Source: Vibrio gazogenes (GTDB lineage: Bacteria; Pseudomonadota; Gammaproteobacteria; Enterobacterales; Vibrionaceae). Taken from it: a stretch of DNA of 64,000 nucleotides. Shown one piece after another: positions 10,254 through 21,152 of this stretch. Below the pieces are notes generated by a model that made no database searches, was not told the origin of the DNA, and saw nothing but the letters and a program-made list of their open reading frames with translations. Location of the stretch: the NCBI RefSeq assembly GCF_002196515.1, contig NZ_CP018835.1, positions 1,426,001 to 1,490,000 on the forward strand. The letters are read 5' to 3'. The position numbers and the translations under genes were made by a program. Each line of letters begins with the position of its first letter. Position 1 is the stretch's first letter.

Positions 10254-11723
10254 TCACATCATGACAACATCAAACTGTTCCTGGACATACAAATGTTCCG
10301 CTTGAATCCGTACCTGTTTGCCGATAAAGACCTCAAGCTCGGCCAATGCATGCGATTCATCACCCTGTAAAGAATCCGCAACCGCCGGCGAAGCATAGAC
10401 GACAAAGTTATCGGCATCATAGGCACGGTTAACCCGGGTAATTTCACGCAAAATTTCAAAACAAACGGTTTCAACAGTTTTGACTTGTCCACGTCCTTCA
10501 CATGTTGGACAAGTCGAACACAATACATGTTCAATACTTTCCCGTGTTCTCTTACGTGTCATCTCGACCAATCCCAAATGCGTGAAGCCATTGATATTGG
10601 TTTTAACACGATCTTTACTCAGTGCAGTTTCTAAGGAGGTCAGCACGCGGGTCCGGTGTTCTTCCGAGACCATATCAATAAAATCAATAATAATGATGCC
10701 CCCCAGATTGCGCAGCCGAAGTTGACGGGCGATCGCCTGGGTTGCTTCTATATTGGTGTTGAAAATCGTCTCTTCCAGATTGCGACGGCCAACAAACGCA
10801 CCGGTATTAATATCAATGGTGGTCATGGCTTCTGTTTGGTCGATAATCAGATAGCCGCCGGATTTCAGCTCAACCTTACGCTCCAGAGAACGCTGGATTT
10901 CATTCTCTGTATCATACATATCAAAGATAGGTTTATCGCCTTCATACAACACCAGTTTCTCAGTCAGTTCCGGCACATATTCAGACGTGAATTCTTTGAG
11001 GTTTTCAAACTCCAGACGCGAGTCCACTAACACTTTGGTTAAATCGGTTCCGACAAAATCTCTGAGAATTCGTTGTGACAACCCCAGTTCGCCATAAAGG
11101 GTAGTACGCGTTTTATACTTTGCCCGCCGCTCGATAATCTTGCTCCACAAGCGCTTGAGAAAAGCGGCATCCTGAGAGAGTTCTTTCTCATCCGCACCTT
11201 CTGCCGCAGTCCGGATAATAAAGCCGCCCAGTTCATCACAATAATTAGCGACGATATTCTTGAGACGTTCTCTTTCACTCTCACTTTCAATTCGTTGGGA
11301 AACACCGACATGACTGGCCCCGGGCATGAAAACCAGATAGCGGGAAGGTAACGTAATATCCGTCGTCAGGCGGGCGCCTTTCGTACCGAGCGGATCTTTG
11401 ACAACCTGTACGACGATATCTTGTCCCTGACGGACAAGTTCAGAGATATCGCGCACCTGAAACTGCTGCTTTTCATTTTCCGCCACACACTCAGTGTGAG
11501 GAACAATATCCGAAGCATGAAGAAAAGCGGCCTTATCCAGACCGATATCAACAAATGCAGCCTGCATACCGGGTAACACCCGACTCACTTTTCCTTTATA
11601 GATATTTCCGACGATACCGCGTTTCGCATCCCGCTCGATATGGATTTCCTGAAGGACGCCACCCTCTATCATCGCCACGCGACTCTCACTCGGAGTTACA
11701 TTCAACAACAACTCTGCACTCAT
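10254..11723 (-). CDS. rng: Ribonuclease G
   Basis: A 489-residue endoribonuclease of the RNase E/G family. An S1 RNA-binding domain occupies roughly residues 40-120 (GNIYKGKVSRVLPGMQAAFVD), followed by the catalytic domain with metal-binding aspartates in TTIDINTGAFVG and GIIIIDFIDM. The zinc-link cysteines are in CSTCPTCEGRG. RNase G matures the 5-prime end of 16S rRNA and degrades some mRNAs. The protein lacks the long C-terminal scaffold of RNase E. It sits between maf and yhdP as in other vibrios. Confidence 0.97.
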   Translation of the reverse strand: MSAELLLNVTPSESRVAMIEGGVLQEIHIERDAKRGIVGNIYKGKVSRVLPGMQAAFVDIGLDKAAFLHASDIVPHTECVAENEKQQFQVRDISELVRQGQDIVVQVVKDPLGTKGARLTTDITLPSRYLVFMPGASHVGVSQRIESESERERLKNIVANYCDELGGFIIRTAAEGADEKELSQDAAFLKRLWSKIIERRAKYKTRTTLYGELGLSQRILRDFVGTDLTKVLVDSRLEFENLKEFTSEYVPELTEKLVLYEGDKPIFDMYDTENEIQRSLERKVELKSGGYLIIDQTEAMTTIDINTGAFVGRRNLEETIFNTNIEATQAIARQLRLRNLGGIIIIDFIDMVSEEHRTRVLTSLETALSKDRVKTNINGFTHLGLVEMTRKRTRESIEHVLCSTCPTCEGRGQVKTVETVCFEILREITRVNRAYDADNFVVYASPAVADSLQGDESHALAELEVFIGKQVRIQAEHLYVQEQFDVVMM

Positions 11724-11743
11724 GAGCGCACCTCAATTTGATT

Positions 11744-12313
11744 TTATAAAAATTTATGCAAGAGCTGGTCAGTTTCAAATAGCGGTAGCCCGACAACGGC
11801 AAAATAGCTACCTTCAATCCGAGTTACAAATTTTCCACCCAATCCCTGAATACCATAACTGCCAGCTTTATCACACGGCTCACCCGATTGCCAATAACGT
11901 TCTATTTCATCATCCGACAACGGTTTAAACCATACATCAGTGGTTACAACTATCGTGTGTGTTTGTTGGGTATCCGTCACCGTCACAGCAGTCATGACTT
12001 GATGATTTCGCCCAGAAAGCTGCAAGAGCATCTGCCGAGCATGCGTCAAACATGTCGGTTTTTCGAGAATATGCTGATCAATCACCACTATCGTATCAGC
12101 ACCTAAAACAACCGCTTGCTCTGACTTCACCATGTCCAAACCCGCGATAGCCTTTTCTCGGGATAATCTCGACACATAAGCTTTTGCTGATTCATGAGCC
12201 TGATGCGCTTCTACGACCTCAGGTAAAATAATGTCGAACGAGTAACCTAACTGCGTCAGGAGCTCTTTTCGTCTCGGGGAAGCTGATGCAAGATAAAGTA
12301 TTCGGTCATTCAT
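11744..12313 (-). CDS. Maf-family nucleoside triphosphate pyrophosphatase (YhdE-type)
   Basis: A 189-residue Maf/YhdE protein with the N-terminal signature LYLASASPRRKELL and the internal GADTIVVIDQHILEKP motif. YhdE-type Maf enzymes hydrolyse dTTP, UTP and modified pyrimidine nucleotides to monophosphates; in Bacillus, Maf affects septation. The start at 12313 is chosen because the ATG overlaps the mreD stop (ATGA) and matches the family start. An 18-residue longer frame has no homology in the extension. It belongs to the mre-maf-rng operon. Confidence 0.94.
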   Translation of the reverse strand: MNDRILYLASASPRRKELLTQLGYSFDIILPEVVEAHQAHESAKAYVSRLSREKAIAGLDMVKSEQAVVLGADTIVVIDQHILEKPTCLTHARQMLLQLSGRNHQVMTAVTVTDTQQTHTIVVTTDVWFKPLSDDEIERYWQSGEPCDKAGSYGIQGLGGKFVTRIEGSYFAVVGLPLFETDQLLHKFL

Positions 12314-12798
12314 CGAATATTCCAGTAGCGTCTCACTCGTCTCAGCAGCAGGAAAAGCCACGGCCACAAAATGCAGCTAATGATCCCGCCCCATAAAGAA
12401 AGCGCATTAAACTCAACAGGCCGGAACAAAAACTCGCCTCCCAGAACCATGACATCTAGCGCGATTGTCAGTAATCCGATCACGATTGCCTGTTGCCACA
12501 ACGCCATATTCCGCAGAATCAAAAAATTCATCGCAACAATATACACAATAATAGACAACATCATGCCACGGATCCCCAACGTCGATCCGAGAATCAAGTC
12601 CCAGAGTAACCCGAGCACCAGCGCAGTTCCGACATTCACACGATGAGGCAGCGCGAGTACCCAATAACAGAGAATCAGTAAAATCCATGAAGGGCGTAAT
12701 AACTCAAGCGCGCCCGGCCATGGAATGGTCTGCAAAACCAGCGCACAAAAGAAGGATACCCAGATCACAACATGTCCTCTCAGGACGTTATTGGCCAC
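12310..12798 (-). CDS. mreD: Rod shape-determining protein MreD
   Basis: A 162-residue integral membrane protein with about five transmembrane segments, matching MreD in length and in the WPSWILLILCYWVLALPHRV-like first loop. MreD is part of the elongasome with MreB, MreC, RodA and PBP2. It overlaps mreC by 11 bases and maf by four bases. Confidence 0.94.
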   Translation of the reverse strand: MANNVLRGHVVIWVSFFCALVLQTIPWPGALELLRPSWILLILCYWVLALPHRVNVGTALVLGLLWDLILGSTLGIRGMMLSIIVYIVAMNFLILRNMALWQQAIVIGLLTIALDVMVLGGEFLFRPVEFNALSLWGGIISCILWPWLFLLLRRVRRYWNIR

Positions 12799-13675
12799 GC
12801 TGCCCCTCCTTATTCAATGTATCCATTAAAGACTGACGGGCGTTCTGTTGTCGATCTTCATTCGGCCAGACCAGCAGCAAATAACGTAAGCGATCAAAAT
12901 CAACCACAGGTGTTGCTTCAATCACAGCAAATTCACGACGGGTGTCTTTATCCACTTTAGATACTCTGGCAACAGGATAACCTTCCGGATAAATGCCCCC
13001 TAATCCTGAGGATGCTAATAAATCTCCCACTTCAATATCGGTACTACTCGGAATATGTTCCAGTTGAATATACTCCGATTGACCATTACCGGAAGCAATC
13101 ACCCGTATATCGTTACGCAGATCCTGAACAGGAATCGCACTATTGGCATCAATCAACAATAAAACCCGGCTATTATGCGCAGCCACAAACGTTACCTGAC
13201 CGACAATCCCGTTTTCATTAATGACGGGTTGACCTTCATAGACACCATCAGTGCGGCCTTTATCAATGACAACTTGGTGGGTATAAGGTGAGGTATCGAC
13301 AGCCATCACTTCCGTGACCATCTTGCGCTCATCCCGGACGAAAGAAGATCCCAGTAGCTTTCTTAAGCGCTGATTTTCCTCTTTATACTGATTGAACAAA
13401 ATCAAATCACTTCTGAGCGTCAACACTTCTTGTTTCAGGCGTTGATTCGATTTCAATAGCGTCCGATGACTCTGCATTCGCTCATAAAAACCATCAAATA
13501 AAACCCGTGGCAGGTCAGCAGCATACTGAATGGGTGCAACAAAACTGTTGAGGAAATAACGTACGTGAGAAAAAGTATTTAAACGACTATCAGCCAGCAT
13601 AAGACTGGCTGATAAAACAACGGCAAAAAATAGACGTAGCGAAAGAGATGGACCTCGCCCAAAAATTGGCTTCAT
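12788..13675 (-). CDS. mreC: Cell shape-determining protein MreC
   Basis: A 295-residue protein with a short cytoplasmic N-terminus, one membrane segment (about residues 9-27), a periplasmic coiled coil (about 60-105) and the two beta-barrel domains of MreC (TEVMAVDTSPYTHQVVIDKG is the start of the first). It links MreB filaments to the periplasmic peptidoglycan synthesis machinery. It is the second gene of mreBCD; the gap to mreB is 57 bases. Confidence 0.96.
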   Translation of the reverse strand: MKPIFGRGPSLSLRLFFAVVLSASLMLADSRLNTFSHVRYFLNSFVAPIQYAADLPRVLFDGFYERMQSHRTLLKSNQRLKQEVLTLRSDLILFNQYKEENQRLRKLLGSSFVRDERKMVTEVMAVDTSPYTHQVVIDKGRTDGVYEGQPVINENGIVGQVTFVAAHNSRVLLLIDANSAIPVQDLRNDIRVIASGNGQSEYIQLEHIPSSTDIEVGDLLASSGLGGIYPEGYPVARVSKVDKDTRREFAVIEATPVVDFDRLRYLLLVWPNEDRQQNARQSLMDTLNKEGQRGQ

Positions 13676-13732
13676 GATGACAATCCCGTTTTGCAGCGTC
13701 TCTTCATCTCAAACAATGACACAAAGATGGCA

Positions 13733-14785
<1,053 letters not shown>

Positions 14786-14909
14786 TCATCCTGCAAGAAA
14801 ATTGAAGATTAAAATTCCGTTAAATGTACCAATGCCTTGCTGTCACAGCAAGATATAGACACAGAAACATGGACAGAAACACGCAATTTCTAACAGATTT
14901 CTTACTCAA

Positions 14910-14947
14910 GGCTAAGATTCCGTCTGAAATAGCACCGAATCTTAGCC
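14910..14947 (-). terminator. Hairpin downstream of csrD, probable terminator
   Basis: An 11-bp perfect stem (GGCTAAGATTC paired with GAATCTTAGCC) with a 16-base loop starts just after the csrD stop. The T-run after it is weak, so it could be rho-assisted. Confidence 0.55.
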
Positions 14948-14954
14948 AATTCTG

Positions 14955-16952
14955 TCAGCGCTGAGCGGGTTTCGTTTTCCAGCGTTTCCGTTTCCCCGGT
15001 TTAACATTTGTTATCCGAGGTTTAGGAATCCATTGAGATTCGACATCAAATAACCGTCCCTGAACACCATTGACCCCCAAAGACTGAAGTACTTTCCATT
15101 CGCCTTCGGATTCAACACCAACGGCGATAATCCGAGTGTCCGCACCACGGCAAACACCCACCATACTCCGAACGAACAACTGATTCTCTGAGCGTCGTTC
15201 GATCCCTTTGACCAGACTACGGTGAAGTTTCAGATAGTCAATTTTGAATTCTTTAATGTAATGCGTACTGACAATCGTACGCCCAACCTGTCCAACCACA
15301 ATTTGGCAATTGAACGCCGCAATCATTTTTAGTACGGGCCGCATATAGTCAAGATGTTTGACTAAGTGACTTTCCGTAAACTCAAAGCAGAGCCGCTGGC
15401 GATACGCTCGAGGCAGTTGCATCAGCAAATTTCTGAACCAGATAAAGTGAGCACGCTGAGCAAATGAAGTGACATATAAATTGATCGAATATATATCAGT
15501 CGCATCACCTTCCTCACGGAGAAACCGTACAACGCGATGACAGGTAACACGATCCAGTACCATCTCGTATCCGACAGCGACAATCGCTGAGATAAACCGG
15601 GACGTTTTCATAAAGCCCTGCCCCGGCTCAGGAATTCTGACAAAAAGTTCTCGATGAGCAATAGAAAGTTGCTTCTGACGAGAGATAACATAACAGTCCT
15701 GTTTGAATAAACATATTTTCTCTTCGGTCAGGTTATGTTCAAACAGACTGCGCCACCGAACGTTGCCTCTTTCATCATCGGCCGATTTAACCTTGTTAAA
15801 ACGGCTCCACGCATTGACACCTTCCAACTGGGCACTTTTTAATGCGGTCTCCACCTCATCAATGATTCTCCCCCATTGTTCACCTTCGGTGTACATCGTG
15901 ATGCCGATATGGCACCAGTTACTCCGGTCCAGCGGCACAGGCGGACTAAGCCGCTCAATACCTTTCAAGCATTGAACCGCGACTTGAGCCACTTCTTTTG
16001 AACTTTGGTGGGGGAGCAACACCGAGAAAACCGCGTCATAATAACGCGACAGGATAGCATCCGGATAACGTTGGATCACATTCGAAATACATTCCCCGAC
16101 CTGAACAACCAGATGATCAAATTCCGTTTTATCAAGCCCGTCCAACTCATCGATCTGTAACATCAGGACACCGCCACGAGCATCATTTTCAAGTAAAGCG
16201 GCTTCGAGCTTGCTATCAAATAACACCCGGTTGGCTGTCCCCGTCAGTTGATCCAAGAATGTCTGCGTGCGGATAAATGTATCAAAACGACTTCGTTCCT
16301 GTCGGGCATCCTGAAGCTCTTCAATCAGTCGATCGAGCGCCTCACTCGCGGTATAAGGCCACTCTCGCTCATCCCCCTTTGCATAACGTTCTACCTGCCC
16401 TGCAAGGATCATTCTACCGCGTTCTTCAAGCAATTCAGAACCAAGCAATTGAGCCTGTAACCATTTTACACCTCTGAGCAGACACACAATGATCAAAACC
16501 ACCGCAAAGGTTGTAGACCACATGGCACTGAAAGAGTAAGTAAAACCGATATAGGGCGGGACAGCCTTAAAATGTAAGGTGTAATCATGATTGCGTTTCA
16601 GATCAAAATTCGCACGATACAACCGACTGTCCTCAACCGAGGAGGTAGTATCTTTAAATCGGTACACGACCCCCGCTTTCGAAGTGAGTGTCATTTCAAC
16701 GATATTACTGGCATGAAGTAACTTGGGAACCCAGCGCTGCATGGAATAGGCAGCATCAGGCTCATCTAATTCTTTATCAATGACTTCAACTACACCATAT
16801 AGGTAGTGATTGAGATATTCATGTCCCAAGCGTTGAAAAGAAAGGGTTCCGCCAATAAACAAGATAAAAATCGCCCCAGTCACAATCATCGTGACCACCG
16901 CAACCAATCGGGTGCTGAGCTTGAGCGTTGGCGTATATCTCATGAATATCAA
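14955..16952 (-). CDS. csrD: RNase E specificity factor CsrD (MshH in vibrios), degenerate GGDEF-EAL protein
   Basis: A 665-residue protein with two N-terminal membrane segments (about residues 15-37 and 135-155) flanking a periplasmic domain, a HAMP-like linker, a degenerate GGDEF domain and a degenerate EAL domain. The GGDEF signature is replaced by RYYDAVF in a context equivalent to RYGGDEF, and the EAL glutamate region reads ELFVRIPE, so neither cyclase nor phosphodiesterase activity is expected. In E. coli, CsrD targets the small RNAs CsrB and CsrC for RNase E degradation. In V. cholerae the homologue is mshH at the edge of the MSHA locus; here no msh genes follow. The likely start is ATG at 16952 or the second ATG at 16940. 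Confidence 0.92.
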   Translation of the reverse strand: MIFMRYTPTLKLSTRLVAVVTMIVTGAIFILFIGGTLSFQRLGHEYLNHYLYGVVEVIDKELDEPDAAYSMQRWVPKLLHASNIVEMTLTSKAGVVYRFKDTTSSVEDSRLYRANFDLKRNHDYTLHFKAVPPYIGFTYSFSAMWSTTFAVVLIIVCLLRGVKWLQAQLLGSELLEERGRMILAGQVERYAKGDEREWPYTASEALDRLIEELQDARQERSRFDTFIRTQTFLDQLTGTANRVLFDSKLEAALLENDARGGVLMLQIDELDGLDKTEFDHLVVQVGECISNVIQRYPDAILSRYYDAVFSVLLPHQSSKEVAQVAVQCLKGIERLSPPVPLDRSNWCHIGITMYTEGEQWGRIIDEVETALKSAQLEGVNAWSRFNKVKSADDERGNVRWRSLFEHNLTEEKICLFKQDCYVISRQKQLSIAHRELFVRIPEPGQGFMKTSRFISAIVAVGYEMVLDRVTCHRVVRFLREEGDATDIYSINLYVTSFAQRAHFIWFRNLLMQLPRAYRQRLCFEFTESHLVKHLDYMRPVLKMIAAFNCQIVVGQVGRTIVSTHYIKEFKIDYLKLHRSLVKGIERRSENQLFVRSMVGVCRGADTRIIAVGVESEGEWKVLQSLGVNGVQGRLFDVESQWIPKPRITNVKPGKRKRWKTKPAQR

Positions 16953-17302
16953 ATCCTTTTATATTCATTGAAAAATTGAATTGTCTTTCATTCAGGATAC
17001 AACAAATCATGTCATATGACGGTGAGTCGTATAACATGATCAAAAATAACAGGGGAAACACTGCCCTTCTATCGGGGACAATATATACCTGAACCGAAGT
17101 ATCCAAAAGAACACCTTCATTCACTTTTTACGCGCAAGCTTGGTTTAATTCTGCCTGTTCCTTTCTTTTCTCAGATAATTTCCCCCATTTCATCAAGATA
17201 TCCGTCGTAATAACCGCTTTTCTCTAACTTAGCCTCACCAAGATGGTTCAACGTAAATTTGAGAGACTCCTCCCATAAAGCAAAGCATTAACGACCGCAC
17301 AA
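16953..17302. other. Intergenic region between hypB and csrD
   Basis: About 350 bases without a supported gene. The part next to csrD should contain its promoter. The part next to hypB contains no obvious strong terminator. This is the right-hand junction of the housekeeping cluster with the hydrogenase block; no integrase, IS end or direct repeat was recognised here. Confidence 0.5.
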
Positions 17303-18313
17303 TCAGGACGCGAGTTGCTTCTGCTGCTGAGAGAGCCAATCAATCCAAGCAGACATTCCTTCACCGGTGGTGGCAGATAATTTGATCACTTGGATCTGCG
17401 GATTGATCTGACGCGCGTTCGCGATACAGGCTTCGATATCAAAATCGACGTAATCCAACAGATCAATTTTATTCACCAGCATTAACTGAGAAGCAGCAAA
17501 CATATTCGGATACTTCAATGGCTTATCTTCTCCTTCCGTGACAGATAAAATAGTGACTTTATGCTGCTCTCCCAAATCAAAACTCGCAGGGCAAACTAAA
17601 TTACCGACATTTTCAATGAACAAGATACCGGATGTTTGCATATCAAGCTGATGATAGGCACGGTGGATCATCTGAGCGTCCAGATGGCAGCCTTTGCCGG
17701 TATTGACCTGAATCGCGGGTACGTCAGTTGCCCGAATTCGGTTTGCATCCTGACTGGTCTGTTGATCCCCTTCAATCACCGCACATGAATAGCTGGATTG
17801 CAACTGCTTCAGCGTTTCGACCAGAAGGGTCGTCTTACCGGATCCCGGACTCGACATCAGATTCAAAACCAGTTGACCATGGGCTTGAAAATGAGCGCGG
17901 TTCTCATCAGCGATTTGATCATTCTGGCTCAGAATATCTTGTTCCAGATGGATTAACTGACGCTGAGACACCCCGGTAACATGTGTTTGAGCGGCCCCCT
18001 GACCATAGTGAAGATCTCCCTGTACCGTCACTGTCGGCTGATGGGCTTCTTCGTGGTGATGAGCACCCGCAGACTCATGCACCGTATTCACCTCTGACGA
18101 CAATTCATCCTGATGCACATGATAGTGAATATGATGGTGGACATCGCCCTGATGACTGTAATGATGATGAACGACCAACGGCTGTACTTTTGGCGGTTCA
18201 GCATGAGGATGAGGATGAGAGTGACCGTGATGGTCATGATGGTCATGATGGTCATGATGGTCATGATGATGCTCGTCCAAGTGACTTTCGCCACAACCGC
18301 AAACACTACACAT
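17303..18313 (-). CDS. hypB: Hydrogenase nickel incorporation GTPase HypB, with long His-rich domain
   Basis: A 336-residue HypB. The N-terminus carries the high-affinity nickel motif CSVCGCG (CxxCGC). Residues about 11-92 form an extended metal-binding region with 31 histidines in the first 92 residues, including four DHH repeats. The GTPase domain follows: P-loop [12 protein letters not shown], then EGDQQTSQD and [10 protein letters not shown], with the nickel/zinc site in the CHLDAQM segment. HypB with HypA inserts Ni into the hydrogenase large subunit. The gene overlaps hypA by eight bases and is the last of the fdhF-hyp unit. E. coli HypB (290 aa) lacks such a long His tract; the His-rich form suggests additional nickel storage as in rhizobial HypB. 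Confidence 0.96.
   Translation of the reverse strand: MCSVCGCGESHLDEHHHDHHDHHDHHDHHGHSHPHPHAEPPKVQPLVVHHHYSHQGDVHHHIHYHVHQDELSSEVNTVHESAGAHHHEEAHQPTVTVQGDLHYGQGAAQTHVTGVSQRQLIHLEQDILSQNDQIADENRAHFQAHGQLVLNLMSSPGSGKTTLLVETLKQLQSSYSCAVIEGDQQTSQDANRIRATDVPAIQVNTGKGCHLDAQMIHRAYHQLDMQTSGILFIENVGNLVCPASFDLGEQHKVTILSVTEGEDKPLKYPNMFAASQLMLVNKIDLLDYVDFDIEACIANARQINPQIQVIKLSATTGEGMSAWIDWLSQQQKQLAS
18231..18266. repeat. Four perfect copies of a 9-bp tandem repeat inside hypB
   Basis: The unit TGGTCATGA is repeated four times without change and encodes the DHH repeats of HypB (residues about 18-29). It keeps the reading frame if units are gained or lost. Confidence 0.95.
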
Positions 18314-18656
18314 AAGATTCTACCTCTATCGATTTAATTTTTAATTCTTGTCCGGTTTCAACGATTAACTGATATGAATGACAAAGCGGACAACCGGTAT
18401 AATGGGTCTCAATATCAACTTGCTGTTGGCACTCTTCACACCAAGCGGTGGCAGGAATCATCTCCACTAAAAATTGCGCACCTTCCGCTAAAGTCTCGCG
18501 ACTCGCAAATTGCAGGCCGGTCAATAACGCATCCGGCTCAATACAAGAAAGCACGCCGATTCCCAAGGTCACTGCCGTTACCCGATGAGATTGGCGCTGA
18601 TGGGCATGTTCAACGACAAGATCAATCGTTTTCAGACTCAGAGATAATTCATGCAT
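18306..18656 (-). CDS. hypA: Hydrogenase maturation nickel metallochaperone HypA
   Basis: A 116-residue HypA. The nickel-binding MHELSL start (His2) and the zinc site formed by WCEEC and GCPLC are both present, and the length is the family standard. HypA delivers Ni to the hydrogenase precursor together with HypB. It lies nine bases after hypE and overlaps hypB. Confidence 0.97.
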   Translation of the reverse strand: MHELSLSLKTIDLVVEHAHQRQSHRVTAVTLGIGVLSCIEPDALLTGLQFASRETLAEGAQFLVEMIPATAWCEECQQQVDIETHYTGCPLCHSYQLIVETGQELKIKSIEVESYV

Positions 18657-18665
18657 GATTGACTC

Positions 18666-19667
18666 CTAACAAATACGCGGTAATAACTCGCCTGCGGGGA
18701 AATCAAGATAGCGCCGACTTCCCCACGCGGTATGCAAGACGGGTTTCGCCGGCGATAACGAGACAGCTTCGCCAATCACCGCTGCCTGTGAATGAAACTG
18801 CTGCAAGACTTCGAGCGTCCGCTGTGCCTGTGCCGCAGGGACCGCAATGACAAACGTCCCTTCATTCGCCAAATCACAGGGCTCAAAGCCACATAATTCA
18901 CAGATGCCCCGCACGGCATCATCGACTGGGATTTGTGCTTCCTGAATCGCCAGTTGCATCCCGCTACACTGACACCACTCGTTCAACACCGCAGACAGTC
19001 CCCCACGCGTTGCATCACGCATCGCATGAATATCGATGGAATCGGCTAACAACGCCTCAACCACTGGCCACAATACGGCACAGTCACTGATGATGGGGTG
19101 CGCAAGCCGTAGTGATTCTCTGGCAGCCAGAATACAAGCGCCGTGGCACCCGATATCCCGGGAAACCAAAATCACATCCCCTGCCATGATTCGGTGAGCC
19201 GAGACATCTGCTTTTTGTATTGCACCGATACCCGTGGTATTGATGAACACCTTATCAGCCATGCCTCTGGGCACGACTTTGGTATCACCACAGACGATTT
19301 GGGTCTGACCGACAGCAAGCTCTGTTGCCATGGCATCGACAATTGCCTCTAACTCACGAATGAGCGTGCCTTCTTCAATGATGAAACTACAACTCAAATA
19401 AGTCGGTTTTGCTGCAACCATCGCCAAGTCATTACAAGTCCCGGCGACCGCAAGTGTCCCGATGTTGCCACCGGCAAAAAAATGGGGAGAAACGGTGAAA
19501 CTGTCGGTGGTCATGGCCAGCGGTGACGGCATATTCAATGTGGCAGCATCTTCAGCCTGATTGAGAATATCGTTACCAAACCGTTGCCAAAACAGATGCC
19601 GGATCAGGTGATTCATCTCCACACCACCGCCACCATGGCTCAATTGAACTGTCGGTTGTTTGTTCAT
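18666..19667 (-). CDS. hypE: Hydrogenase maturation carbamoyl dehydratase HypE
   Basis: A 333-residue member of the PurM/ThiL ATPase family. The N-terminal QLSHGGGGVEMN motif and ATP-binding DSFTVSP are present. The C-terminus ends in PRIC, whose last cysteine is carbamoylated by HypF and dehydrated to the thiocyanate that becomes the CN ligands of the NiFe site. It lies six bases after hypD. Confidence 0.97.
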   Translation of the reverse strand: MNKQPTVQLSHGGGGVEMNHLIRHLFWQRFGNDILNQAEDAATLNMPSPLAMTTDSFTVSPHFFAGGNIGTLAVAGTCNDLAMVAAKPTYLSCSFIIEEGTLIRELEAIVDAMATELAVGQTQIVCGDTKVVPRGMADKVFINTTGIGAIQKADVSAHRIMAGDVILVSRDIGCHGACILAARESLRLAHPIISDCAVLWPVVEALLADSIDIHAMRDATRGGLSAVLNEWCQCSGMQLAIQEAQIPVDDAVRGICELCGFEPCDLANEGTFVIAVPAAQAQRTLEVLQQFHSQAAVIGEAVSLSPAKPVLHTAWGSRRYLDFPAGELLPRIC

Positions 19668-19673
19668 GAATGA

Positions 19674-20828
19674 TTACTCCTGTGGCGCTGTGTGAAAACC
19701 GGCATAACGATAATAAGCATTGCAAGCACCTTCAGAGCTCACCATACAGCTCCCCATCGGCCGACTCGGCTGACATGCTTTACCAAAAACTTTGCAATCC
19801 GTCGGACTGGCAAGCCCGCGTAAAATATCCCCACAGCGGCACGCTTTGTGATCCGGTACCGGGGCTTGTGGTAGCAGCGATTCAAACAACACTTCCGCGT
19901 CCATATCCGCATATTGCGCCCGAAGCTTCAGGGCAGACTGCGGAATATTCCCCAACCCACGCCAGTTAAATGCAGCGCGAACATCAAAAACATCGGCAAT
20001 ACATGTCTGAGCAACCGCATTCCCCTCAAATGAAACCGCTCGCGAGTATTGCGTCTGCAAGGCAGGCTGGCCACTCAAAGCGAGTTCAACCAGCATCAAT
20101 ACCGATTCCAACACATCGACAGGCTCAAAACCGGCCACCACCACCGGAATCTGGTAATGCTGAACGATCGGTTGATAAATTTTTGCACCAGTTATCACGC
20201 TGACATGCGACGGGCCGAGAAATGCATTCACGCGCGTCATTGAATCCGCCATCACTGCATCCATTGCAGGTGGCACCAGTACATGATTAATGTGAAAACT
20301 GAGATTGGTCAGTTGTAGACGTCGCGCTTGTTGTACTAAAACCGCAGTCATGGGGGTTGTGGTTTCGAAACCGATAGCGAAATAAACCACCTTCTGCTGT
20401 GGATTCTGTTGTGCAATCTCAAGCACATCCATCGGGTCATAAATCGGCACAACCGAACCGCCATTGGCCCGACATTCGGCCAAAGACAAACGAGAACCCG
20501 GCACCCGAATCATATCGCCTAAGGTCACCAGAATGACCCCTTCGGTCTGTGCCAGAATAATGGCATGATCAATCCGTTCTTTCGGCATGATACAAACCGG
20601 ACACCCCGGCCCATGCACAAAATGTAAATTCTCCGGCAATAGTTGCTGAATGCCATATTTCATAATGGTGTGTGTGTGCCCGCCACACACCTCCATCATG
20701 TAAAGCGGCTCCGGTAAGTCACGTGCTTTATGTCGAATTTGCTCCGCCAAAGCACGAATCACTGCTGGTTGCCGAAAGCCCTGATACAAAGTCCGGACCG
20801 AATCTGTCACCGTTGTTTCGTCATTCAT
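19674..20828 (-). CDS. hypD: Hydrogenase maturation Fe-S protein HypD
   Basis: A HypD scaffold on which the Fe(CN)2CO group is assembled with HypC and HypE. Conserved motifs: MEVCGGHTHTIMKYG, HGPGCPVCIMP, FAIGFETTTPMTA, and the C-terminal cysteine-rich CRCGD...GKACQP region that binds the 4Fe-4S cluster. The start at 20828 (384 residues) is preferred because it lies just after the hypC stop and is preceded by GGTGA. A frame opening at 20852 would add eight residues and overlap hypC. Confidence 0.96.
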   Translation of the reverse strand: MNDETTVTDSVRTLYQGFRQPAVIRALAEQIRHKARDLPEPLYMMEVCGGHTHTIMKYGIQQLLPENLHFVHGPGCPVCIMPKERIDHAIILAQTEGVILVTLGDMIRVPGSRLSLAECRANGGSVVPIYDPMDVLEIAQQNPQQKVVYFAIGFETTTPMTAVLVQQARRLQLTNLSFHINHVLVPPAMDAVMADSMTRVNAFLGPSHVSVITGAKIYQPIVQHYQIPVVVAGFEPVDVLESVLMLVELALSGQPALQTQYSRAVSFEGNAVAQTCIADVFDVRAAFNWRGLGNIPQSALKLRAQYADMDAEVLFESLLPQAPVPDHKACRCGDILRGLASPTDCKVFGKACQPSRPMGSCMVSSEGACNAYYRYAGFHTAPQE

Positions 20829-20832
20829 CACT

Positions 20833-21084
20833 TCACCCGACCCACATGTCATCAGAACTAACCTGACTGATCAGTTCGCGATAGGTTTGCAGACTTTCCT
20901 TTGCTTCTTGCTGATCAATTTTACTGATCGCAAACCCCACATGAATCAGTAAGTGTTCACCAACCTGAATGGGTTCTGATATCAAGTGGGTACTAACTTC
21001 TCTCTCGACACCTAATGTATCGACGACAGCGGTCATCTGTTCTTGATCGACACTGACAACACTCGCGGGAATACATAAACACAT
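20833..21084 (-). CDS. hypC: Hydrogenase maturation chaperone HypC
   Basis: An 83-residue HypC with the essential N-terminal Cys2 (MCLCIP) and the conserved HVGFAISKID segment. It carries the Fe(CN)2CO unit from HypD to the hydrogenase large subunit. The gap to hypF is 68 bases. Only one HypC/HybG-type chaperone is seen in the window, consistent with a single hydrogenase. Confidence 0.97.
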   Translation of the reverse strand: MCLCIPASVVSVDQEQMTAVVDTLGVEREVSTHLISEPIQVGEHLLIHVGFAISKIDQQEAKESLQTYRELISQVSSDDMWVG

Positions 21085-21152
21085 CTCTCATTACTCTCTG
21101 TTGCCCGATCAATCAGCCCCTAGGACTGCCCCATCGGATCATTCTCAATTAC

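Noticed and set aside
14955..16952. CsrD as an active cyclic-di-GMP enzyme
   Set aside because: The GGDEF and EAL signature residues are replaced; the architecture fits the non-enzymatic CsrD/MshH family.
16819..17124. Small minus-strand frame across the csrD start
   Set aside because: It overlaps csrD in another frame and shows no family resemblance or ribosome site.
18231..18266. Short regular repeats as a CRISPR array
   Set aside because: The units are 9 bp without spacers and lie inside hypB; the 97-bp repeats near 58500 are tRNA duplications. No CRISPR or cas gene was found.
17983..18315. Open frame on the plus strand rich in Asp and His, opposite hypB
   Set aside because: It is created by the 9-bp repeat and His-codon bias of hypB on the other strand; no start site or homology.
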